This document shows, in pieces, positions 13,483 through 18,714 of a DNA stretch of 18,714 nt. The position numbers and the translations under genes were made by a program. The DNA lies in NCBI GenBank assembly GCA_003022905.1, contig PXSE01000026.1, forward strand, positions 1 to 18,714. Direction: 5' to 3'. This DNA comes from Halobacteriales archaeon QS_9_68_42 (GTDB lineage: Archaea; Halobacteriota; Halobacteria; Halobacteriales; Haloarculaceae). Each line of letters opens with the position of its first letter. Position 1 is the first letter of the stretch. A model generated the notes under the pieces. That model saw only the letters and a program-made list of their open reading frames with translations. It was not told where the DNA came from and did no database searches.

Positions 13483-13890
13483 TCACTCGCCGTTCCGGCG
13501 GTGGAGCGAGGCGACGCGTTCGCGCAACCGTTCCGAGCCGTGTGTGAGATGCGAGCGACAGTCACAGTCGGAGGCACCGAACCCCTCGACCGGGCCGTCC
13601 GGCAGTCGTCGGGCGACGGCACACTCGCGGTCCGCGCCCGGCGAGCGCACGTCACCGGGGAGTTCCGTTCCCGGGTGTCCGAGCAGGTAGTCGACGTGCC
13701 AGTGGCGGGTCGTCCGGTCGCCGGCCGCGAGTTCGTGGTGGCGGTCGACCCGGGCGAACCCGCCGGCCCCGAGCGCGCTGCCGGTGTAGGCGTACCACCC
13801 CGCCGGGAACTCCTGTTCGCCGAGAGCGCCGACCTCGATCGTCGCCGGGTCGGAGCGCCACAGTAGTAGCGTGTAGGTGCCGCCCGTCAC
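13483..13890 (-). CDS. DUF123 / GIY-YIG-like protein
   Basis: A 135-residue protein. The start is taken as GTG 13890 (MTGGTYTLLLWRS...), since homologous sequence begins there; a long upstream frame to 14199 is antisense to the next gene. Family marks are GTYTLLL, FPAGWYAYTGSALGAGGFARVDRHH, HWHVDYLL, the Cys of DRECAVARRL, and GFGASDCDCRSHL. DUF123 proteins resemble GIY-YIG endonuclease domains (here YTLLL...AYTGSA) and sometimes occur fused to nucleases, but the activity is unproven. The gene is divergent from the Trm112-like gene with about 90 bp between them. Confidence 0.88.
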   Translation of the reverse strand: MTGGTYTLLLWRSDPATIEVGALGEQEFPAGWYAYTGSALGAGGFARVDRHHELAAGDRTTRHWHVDYLLGHPGTELPGDVRSPGADRECAVARRLPDGPVEGFGASDCDCRSHLTHGSERLRERVASLHRRNGE

Positions 13891-13946
13891 GGGGTTCGCT
13901 TTGCGGCCCGCCGTCAAAACGGCGTCGCTGCCGCGTCGTGACCCGC

Positions 13947-13955
13947 CATACTTTT
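13947..13955 (+). promoter_or_regulatory. TATA-like box of the Trm112-like gene
   Basis: CATACTTTT lies 26-34 nt before the ATG at 13981. Confidence 0.5.
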
Positions 13956-13980
13956 CCCCCGGCCCCCCCGAGACGACGGT

Positions 13981-14175
13981 ATGAGGGAGTCGCTGATGGA
14001 CATCCTGTGCTGTCCGCTCGACAAGAGCGAACTGGACCTCGAGGTCATCCGGGAGAACGACGAGGAAGTACTGGAGGGCCGTCTCGTCTGCACGGAGTGT
14101 GGCGAGGAGTACCCCATCGAGGACGGCATCCCGAACCTGCTGCCGCCGGACATGCGCGAGGAGGCGGCGGCCTAA
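13981..14175 (+). CDS. Trm112-family zinc protein
   Basis: A 64-residue protein starting at ATG 13981. The zinc ligands are visible as C10-C11-P-L near the N-terminus and C37-T-E-C40, with the family ending YPIEDGIPNLLPPD. Trm112 proteins activate and stabilise several SAM-dependent methyltransferases acting on tRNA, rRNA and release factor, and haloarchaeal Trm112 has been shown to bind many partners. Cytosolic, normal length for the family, with its own TATA box. No methyltransferase is encoded next to it here, so partners must lie elsewhere. Confidence 0.93.
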   Translation: MRESLMDILCCPLDKSELDLEVIRENDEEVLEGRLVCTECGEEYPIEDGIPNLLPPDMREEAAA

Positions 14176-14259
14176 CCGGCGCGCCGGCGTCGTGACCACA
14201 GCCGGAACGATGCGTTCGAGGGGAGGCTTTTTGTTCTCACCGCCTCACCCTCCCTCGTG

Positions 14260-14832
14260 ATGGACACCCTCGCTGTCGACGTCAACCGGAGCGGGCTCCA
14301 CACCCTCGAGGTCGACGAGCGGTTCGAAACCGACGGCCCGTTCGTCGTCGAGCTGTCGAACCACGGCGAGGCGACCCACGTCCATCTCCACCTGGACGAC
14401 GAACTCTCGGAGATGGCGCGGCTCGAGGCGGCCAACCACTACGTGGATGGCGACGAGCGCCGATCGGTGCGGGTGAAGGCGCTGAACCCCCGCGAGTGGC
14501 CGGGCGATACGATACGTGGCAAACTGAAGGTCGTCGCCGCCCACGGCCAGGAGAAGCGGTTCGTCGACGTGGTATTCGACCGGACGCCCGACGACAAACC
14601 CGTCGAGGTCGACCCCGAACTCGCCACCCCCGGAAGCGGGGGTAGCTCCCGGCCGACCGCCGTCTCCGACGGTTCCTCGGCGCTACGGGTCATCCCCGTT
14701 GCCGTGCTGGGCGTGGTCGCCGTTCTCCTGGCCGCCGGCGCGCTGTTCGCGGCCGACGGCCTTGAGTTCCTCTTCGGCGGCTTCTCGGTGCTCGCGGCGG
14801 CGCTGTGTGCGGTGGCCGGCTACTACCTGTAG
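14260..14832 (+). CDS. Haloarchaeal membrane-anchored protein of unknown function
   Basis: A 190-residue protein; ATG 14260 is chosen over the adjacent GTG 14257. Residues 1-115 form a soluble, mostly beta domain (FVVELSNHGEATHVHLHLDDELSEMARL, then a run ending RFVDVVFDR). It resembles an immunoglobulin-like fold and probably faces the cytosol or membrane, as there is no signal peptide. A Ser/Gly linker leads to two hydrophobic C-terminal spans (about 145-163 and 168-189) ending LCAVAGYYL. I recognise the general haloarchaeal DUF type but no function. A T-rich box lies at about 14226-14233. Its stop is immediately followed by the stop of the convergent DR2241 gene. Confidence 0.82.
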   Translation: MDTLAVDVNRSGLHTLEVDERFETDGPFVVELSNHGEATHVHLHLDDELSEMARLEAANHYVDGDERRSVRVKALNPREWPGDTIRGKLKVVAAHGQEKRFVDVVFDRTPDDKPVEVDPELATPGSGGSSRPTAVSDGSSALRVIPVAVLGVVAVLLAAGALFAADGLEFLFGGFSVLAAALCAVAGYYL

Positions 14833-15915
14833 CTACTCCTCGTCGGTCGGCACGCCGCAGAGCCGGCCCTCGTCGTCGAACCGTTTGCCCCGGAGGAACC
14901 GCGCCCGGTAGCGGTTGGCACCGTCGTACACGTCGGCCTCTCGGACGTCGTCGGCCTCGCCGTCGGCGACGGTGTCGATTATCTCCTCTATCTGCTCCTT
15001 CTCGCTGGGCGTCAGCTCGAACTCGTAGGTCCTCGACTGCTCGCCCTCGAGTTTGGTCCACTGCCGGGCCGCCGCGACGACAAGCGAGCAGGGCTCCCGG
15101 CAGGGGAATGCCCCGTCGCCGCCGTCGACCTCCAGGTCGGTCTCGTCGTCGTACTCCCACTCCCGGCGCTTCAGGCACTGTGAGTCGTCACAGCAGGCCT
15201 CCGCGACCCAGTTGACGTGCTCGTGGCCCTCGCCGCGGTCCCACGTCCGGATGACGCCGTAGATGCCCGTCTGTCGCTCCATCGTCTCCCGCCAGTGGCT
15301 GACGTCCAGTTTGCCCTCCCGCTCGAGGTGCCAGTTCGTCACCGTCGCCGGATAGATGACGTCGACGGCCCGGACCAGCGAGCGGCCGTCGAGGTCGACG
15401 AACGCCCACCCGGTCTGCAGCGTCGGGGCGGTCTTCAGCGGCCGGTAGCGGCCGCGCTCGTCGTACTTGACGAGTTCGCGCGCCTCCAGCGGGTCGGCGT
15501 GGACGTCAAGGGCGCCGTACTCGCGGTCGGCGTCCTCAGTGTGACGAACCGCGTAGGTGCGGTGGCCGTCGTCGCCGAGCGTGACCTCGATGGCGAGTTC
15601 GCCCCAGGAGGCCTCGATGCCCTCCGCGAGTGCCTCGTAGCGCTCCGGGACAGCCTGGCCGGCGGCGCCCTCCAGCCAGCGGAGGAACGCCGTCTCCGCG
15701 GCGGGCCGGTCGACGGTCGACCAGTAGTACCAGTTCGAGACGAACCAGGGGTTCTCGGCGGCGACCGACCGGAGGCCAGCCTCCTCGAGGCCCGTACGGG
15801 CGCTGTCGGGCGTCTCGAAGCGGTAGCCGTCGTCGCTACGCCCGACGCGGAGGCCGTCGCAGTCGACGCCGTCGTCGGCCGCCGCCACCAGGGCGTCGAG
15901 CTGGTCGTCGTTCAC
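14833..15915 (-). CDS. DR2241-family Fe-S protein (CbiX partner)
   Basis: A 360-residue protein with a GTG start at 15915, one base after the CbiX stop, so the two are cotranscribed and probably coupled. The C-terminal region carries a Cys cluster C241-C242-x4-C247 and C272-x3-C276, fitting the 4Fe-4S binding domain of Deinococcus DR2241. The N-terminal 230 residues (NPWFVSNWYYWSTVDRP, TGWAFVDLDGRSLVRAVDVIYPATVTNWHLE) match the associated stabilising part. In DR2241 a CbiX chelatase domain is part of the same protein; here chelatase and Fe-S protein are separate neighbours. The likely role is in metal insertion into a sirohydrochlorin-type tetrapyrrole, perhaps sensing or supplying iron or redox state. 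The exact reaction is unproven. Confidence 0.85.
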   Translation of the reverse strand: MNDDQLDALVAAADDGVDCDGLRVGRSDDGYRFETPDSARTGLEEAGLRSVAAENPWFVSNWYYWSTVDRPAAETAFLRWLEGAAGQAVPERYEALAEGIEASWGELAIEVTLGDDGHRTYAVRHTEDADREYGALDVHADPLEARELVKYDERGRYRPLKTAPTLQTGWAFVDLDGRSLVRAVDVIYPATVTNWHLEREGKLDVSHWRETMERQTGIYGVIRTWDRGEGHEHVNWVAEACCDDSQCLKRREWEYDDETDLEVDGGDGAFPCREPCSLVVAAARQWTKLEGEQSRTYEFELTPSEKEQIEEIIDTVADGEADDVREADVYDGANRYRARFLRGKRFDDEGRLCGVPTDEE

Positions 15916-15916
15916 G

Positions 15917-16810
15917 TCAGTCCCCCGCGCCCGCGTCGGCCCCGTTCGCGCCGGCAACCCGGGTCCGGCGTCTGACCTCCGCGACGGCGTCGCCCACGTC
16001 GGCCCCGGCGTCGGCGGCCCGCTCGAGGACCACGTCGGCCATCAGCGCCTCGGTGCCGACGGCGCCGGCGTACCAGACCCGGTGGCCCTCGACCTCGGCG
16101 GGCGTCTCCCATCCCGTCCGGTAGTCGTCGGTCAGGCCCATGTCCTCGGGGATGTCCTCCTGGGTGTGGTAGCCGTCGGCGACGAACAGCGGCACGACGA
16201 TGATGTCGGTCGACTCGAAGAACTCCGTCACGTCGTCGACCTCCGGGTCCTCGTCCATGAACAGCGCCTTCACCTCGTCGAAGCGGTCCCGCTCGGCGAT
16301 GCGGTCGGCGTGGTACTCGATGGCCTTCGCGGAGTTCTCGTTGCGCTCGGTACCGTGGCCGACGACGGCGAGGCCGAACTCCTCTCCGACCTCGGGGTCG
16401 TCGGTCACCGTCTCCGCCCGGCGAACGATGACGTCGCTCATGGCGTCGTGGGTGCCGACCGGGCCGCAGTAGTGGACCTTCTTGCCGACGTCGCCGGCCT
16501 CCAGGGTCGCGTGGGTGGCGCTCGTGCCGTCCGAGTCCCAGGCGTCCTCCTCCCACTCCTCGAGCCGGAGCTCCCGAGGGATGACCTGCTCGGTGAAGTA
16601 GCCCTCGGAGATGAACAGCGGGACGACGTACACCTCCTCGCTGTCGACGGTCCATAGCACCTCCCGGAACGACGGTTCCTCCTTCCAGAACGCGGTCCCG
16701 ACCTCGTCGAAGGCGCCGGCCTCGCGGATGGTGTCGGCGTGCTCGTAGGTCGGGGTGCTCGCGTCCGGGTTCAGGTGCGACCCGTGGGCGACGATGACGA
16801 GCGATTGCAT
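15917..16810 (-). CDS. CbiX-type sirohydrochlorin chelatase, two-domain
   Basis: A 297-residue protein starting at ATG 16810, with two tandem CbiX domains. The first has VAHGSHLNP with metal/catalytic His9 and VPLFISEGYFTE (63-74). The second has VGHGTERNENS with His152 and VPLFVADGYHTQ (206-217, His215). CbiX inserts Co2+ (anaerobic cobalamin route) or Fe2+ (siroheme) into sirohydrochlorin in the cytosol; which metal cannot be read from the sequence. The acidic, Ala/Gly-rich tail after about residue 275 is probably disordered. The gene heads an operon with the DR2241-family gene. A CTAAGAG box about 30 nt upstream may be its promoter. Confidence 0.93.
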   Translation of the reverse strand: MQSLVIVAHGSHLNPDASTPTYEHADTIREAGAFDEVGTAFWKEEPSFREVLWTVDSEEVYVVPLFISEGYFTEQVIPRELRLEEWEEDAWDSDGTSATHATLEAGDVGKKVHYCGPVGTHDAMSDVIVRRAETVTDDPEVGEEFGLAVVGHGTERNENSAKAIEYHADRIAERDRFDEVKALFMDEDPEVDDVTEFFESTDIIVVPLFVADGYHTQEDIPEDMGLTDDYRTGWETPAEVEGHRVWYAGAVGTEALMADVVLERAADAGADVGDAVAEVRRRTRVAGANGADAGAGD

Positions 16811-16887
16811 GTCCGAGACAATGGTCAGCCCGCTCTTAGGGGCTTCGGGAAGCGGGCGGCTTGCTGGTACGTCCCGACGATGGGATG

Positions 16888-16896
16888 GTTTTTATC
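16888..16896 (+). promoter_or_regulatory. TATA box of the TIM-barrel gene
   Basis: GTTTTTATC lies 22-30 nt before the ATG at 16918, consistent with a leaderless transcript. Confidence 0.6.
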
Positions 16897-16917
16897 CGCC
16901 GCTGCCGAGCCCGATGT

Positions 16918-17709
16918 ATGGACGTCCGACAGGGGTTCATGATAGAGCACGGCGGCGACTACCGGCCGGCCTTCGCGGCTGCCGCCGAGGCGGGCTTCGA
17001 CTACGTCGAGTTGAACATGGAAGCCCGATTCTCTCGAGAGACCGTCGACGCCGCGACCCTTCGAGAGACCGCAGCCAACCACGACCTCGACATCATCGTT
17101 CACCTTCCCTACACCGTGGACATCGGCTCGCCTCACGAGCCAGCCCGCGAGGGCGCCTGCCGTGAACTGGAGGCCAGTATCGATGCCGCCGTCGAGTTCG
17201 GCGCCGAGAAGGGCGTCCTCCACGCGCGGTCGTTCGCCTGGCCCTTCCACTGGGAGGAGTCACGGGTCGTCGACGCTATCCACGAGTCGGTTCGCCGATT
17301 GGACAAATACGCCGAGGAACGCGGGTTCAGCGTCTGCGCCGAGAACCCCAAGGACGACTTCGTCGACGCGACCGACTTCCCCGCGCTGTTTTCGGCGACC
17401 GACGCGGCGATGTGTCTCGACACCGGCCACGCCTACGTCTCCGGGATGGACGGCACGGAGCAGGCCGCGTTCCTTCGGGAGTACGGCGACCGAATCGCTC
17501 ACGTCCACCTCAACGACACCCGTATGGACGAAAACGACGAGCACCTGCCCGTCGGCCTCGGCCGGGTCGACTTCGACGCCATCGCGGCCGCGATTGTCGA
17601 GACCGGCTGGCGCGGCACCTGCACCCACGAGGTGCTCCGGTTCGACGACACCTTCGAGTACGTCCGGACGGGAAAGCGCCGGTTCGAAGCGCTCCTCGCG
17701 GACGCCTGA
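16918..17709 (+). CDS. Sugar-phosphate isomerase/epimerase-like TIM barrel (AP endonuclease 2 superfamily)
   Basis: A 263-residue protein from ATG 16918, preferred over the out-of-frame ATG at 16914. It has the xylose isomerase-like barrel with metal-type ligands at the ends of successive strands: E32 (YVELN), H62 (VHLPY), H102 (LHARS), E142 (CAENP), D168/H171 (CLDTGHA), H197 (VHLND), H209 and E238 (THEVL). The GLGRVDFDAI segment is typical. Such proteins isomerise or epimerise sugars and cyclitols, and the same fold makes endonuclease IV. The motif set here points to the isomerase side, but the substrate is unknown. It converges with the VOC gene; the two stops are one base apart. Confidence 0.85.
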   Translation: MDVRQGFMIEHGGDYRPAFAAAAEAGFDYVELNMEARFSRETVDAATLRETAANHDLDIIVHLPYTVDIGSPHEPAREGACRELEASIDAAVEFGAEKGVLHARSFAWPFHWEESRVVDAIHESVRRLDKYAEERGFSVCAENPKDDFVDATDFPALFSATDAAMCLDTGHAYVSGMDGTEQAAFLREYGDRIAHVHLNDTRMDENDEHLPVGLGRVDFDAIAAAIVETGWRGTCTHEVLRFDDTFEYVRTGKRRFEALLADA

Positions 17710-17710
17710 C

Positions 17711-18052
17711 TCACTCGTCGTGCTCGAAGGACTGGACCTCGACGGTCCGGGCCTCCGGATCGGTCGCAAAGAACTGGTATATCTCGTAGCGCTCATTGTA
17801 CCGCGGCTCGCCGTCCGCGACCGACGCGAGGCGGTCGTACAGGTCGTCGACCGCCGCCTGCGAGTCGACGACGAACGTGAGAATCCCCTCGGTCTCGGCG
17901 CCCTTCCGCTCGCAGAACCCGAACCGGAAGCCGCCCGCCCGGAGGATGGTGCAGCCGGGCTGTTCGAGCCACACCTCGGCGCCGATTCGCTCCGTGTAGA
18001 ACTCAACGACGGACTCGAGCCGTTCGGTCCGCTGGAAGACGATGCCGTCCAT
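17711..18052 (-). CDS. VOC-superfamily (glyoxalase/bleomycin-resistance-like) protein
   Basis: A 113-residue single-domain protein from ATG 18052, 22-32 nt after a TATA-like box. The paired beta-alpha-beta-beta-beta modules are clear: ERLESVVEFYTERIGAEVWLEQPGCTILRAGGFRFGFCE, then GILTFVVDSQAAVDDLYDRL and YQFFATDPEARTVEVQSFE. It starts without the usual His/Gln metal ligand in an obvious place, but a C-terminal Glu (TVEVQSF) is present. Members range from glyoxalases to dioxygenases and resistance proteins, so no reaction is proposed. It is divergent from the next small gene. Confidence 0.85.
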   Translation of the reverse strand: MDGIVFQRTERLESVVEFYTERIGAEVWLEQPGCTILRAGGFRFGFCERKGAETEGILTFVVDSQAAVDDLYDRLASVADGEPRYNERYEIYQFFATDPEARTVEVQSFEHDE

Positions 18053-18073
18053 GCGATTCGGTCGGGCGACGCG

Positions 18074-18084
18074 GACAAAAAACC
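18074..18084 (-). promoter_or_regulatory. TATA-like box of the VOC gene
   Basis: GGTTTTTTGTC on the minus strand lies 22-32 nt before the ATG at 18052. Confidence 0.5.
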
Positions 18085-18152
18085 ACCCGCGAGCAACGGC
18101 CGGCGCCGCCCGAATCGACACCGGCTTGGGCCGTCGGCGAGAGGAGCCACCC

Positions 18153-18617
18153 ATGACAGTCGCCGCCGAGACCCGGGAGGCCGTCCGCGAGCGGCCGTTC
18201 CTCGAGACCGCACTGCGGGCCGGGGTGGTCAACTACACCGCCGCGGCCCGGTTTCTCGACGTGGGTGACGAGGAGGCGGTGACCGCCGCCCTACGGCGGT
18301 ACGCCGAGGAGCTAGACGACCACGAGCCGCCCGACCGTCGTGCCAGCGTCTCGATGCGGTCGGGGGTCGGCCCCGCTGACGGCGACGACCCGTTGCTCTC
18401 GGTCGGGGGGCAGGCCTTCGCCGCCGATGACGGCGATTTCACCGCCGTTCTCGCGGAGGGCGACGTCGACGCCGCGGCGCTCGCCGACGTGCTGGGCCGG
18501 CTCCGGACGGCGGGCGTCGAGGTGGAGGCGGCCGCCGCCGCCGACGGGACGCTCGCTGCGGTGGTCGGTCGGCGGGACGGTGCCGACGCCGTCCGGGCCG
18601 TCGAGTCGGCGCTGTAA
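18153..18617 (+). CDS. Small haloarchaeal protein of unknown function
   Basis: A 154-residue protein from ATG 18153, preceded by GAGGAG at 18141-18146. That is one of the few Shine-Dalgarno-like sites in the window, and it decides this start over an upstream in-frame ATG at 18042, which would run through the VOC promoter. The N-terminal half is helical and could be a short helix-turn-helix-like region (FLETALRAGVVNYTAAARFLDVGDEEAVTAALRRYAEEL). The second half has two similar beta/alpha units (DFTAVLAEGDVDAAALADVLGRLRTAGVEVEAAAAADGTLAAVVGRRDGADAVRAVESAL), reminiscent of a small regulatory fold. I do not recognise a function. It lies just upstream of cysS on the same strand. Confidence 0.82.
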   Translation: MTVAAETREAVRERPFLETALRAGVVNYTAAARFLDVGDEEAVTAALRRYAEELDDHEPPDRRASVSMRSGVGPADGDDPLLSVGGQAFAADDGDFTAVLAEGDVDAAALADVLGRLRTAGVEVEAAAAADGTLAAVVGRRDGADAVRAVESAL

Positions 18618-18655
18618 GCGACGGATTGAAACCGCCGCCGGGCCAGCCTCCGACA

Positions 18656-18714
18656 ATGACGCTCCGCGTTCTGAACACGCTCTCGGGCGAACGCGAGGAG
18701 TTCGAGCCGGCCGA
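18656..18714 (+). CDS. cysS: Cysteinyl-tRNA synthetase, N-terminal fragment
   Basis: Only the first 19 codons are in the window, from ATG 18656: MTLRVLNTLSGEREEFEPA. This matches the conserved start of haloarchaeal cysteinyl-tRNA synthetase (class I, charges tRNA-Cys), in which the zinc-binding YVCG region follows soon after. An AT-richer patch (ATTGAAAC, 18624-18631) lies about 25-32 nt before the start. The call depends on a short stretch, but the MTLRV.NTL.G..EEFEP pattern is distinctive. Confidence 0.7.
   Translation, partial: MTLRVLNTLSGEREEFEPA

Noticed and set aside
13891..14199. N-terminal extension of the DUF123 gene to 14199
   Set aside because: It is antisense to the Trm112-like gene and shows no homologous sequence before GTG 13890.

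Overview
The window is from an extremely halophilic archaeon (class Halobacteria). GC is high (roughly two thirds by eye). Proteins are rich in Asp/Glu and poor in Lys. Most genes have an AT-rich TATA-like box about 22-34 nt before the start codon and no Shine-Dalgarno, as expected for leaderless haloarchaeal transcripts. The genus cannot be fixed from the sequence alone.

Layout. 1-5410: the distal part of a menaquinone gene cluster (menB, cut by the window edge, then menA, menC and menE), interrupted by an acidic coiled-coil, phasin-like gene with its own elaborate promoter. 5419-6545: an NRDE/TANGO2-type protein and a small winged-helix regulator. 6541-7140: no intact gene, but what looks like the worn remains of an IS200/IS605-type (tnpB) element on the minus strand, packed with hairpins. 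7269-7943 (minus): a secreted, C-terminally anchored surface protein with a Thr/Pro repeat stalk. 8109-10932 (minus): an acyl-CoA operon with a fused 3-hydroxyacyl-CoA dehydrogenase/enoyl-CoA hydratase, a PaaI-type thioesterase broken by an internal out-of-frame deletion, and a MaoC-type hydratase. 11105-13482: an Lrp/AsnC regulator, an SRPBCC protein, then a decay zone holding a degenerate membrane-protein gene, a C-terminally truncated EamA transporter and a lower-GC segment. 13483-18714: housekeeping-type genes: a DUF123 protein, a Trm112-like zinc protein, a membrane-anchored protein, a DR2241-family Fe-S protein paired with a two-domain CbiX chelatase, a TIM-barrel isomerase, a VOC protein, a small haloarchaeal protein and the start of cysS.

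Most interesting signal. Perfect hairpins with exactly three-nucleotide loops are strung together by recurring short spacers (ARGCA and GACAG). They occur in intergenic DNA at 7013-7123, in frame inside menB (286-437) and in frame in the inter-domain linker of the dehydrogenase/hydratase gene (10048-10086). A related pair sits inside the tnpB remnant (6812-6859). Stem sequences differ from copy to copy but stay perfectly paired, while the spacers stay the same. The menB copy looks like a hairpin that received a further 54-nt insertion next to its loop, which kept the reading frame. This looks like a dispersed, self-nesting palindromic element tolerated in protein-coding genes.
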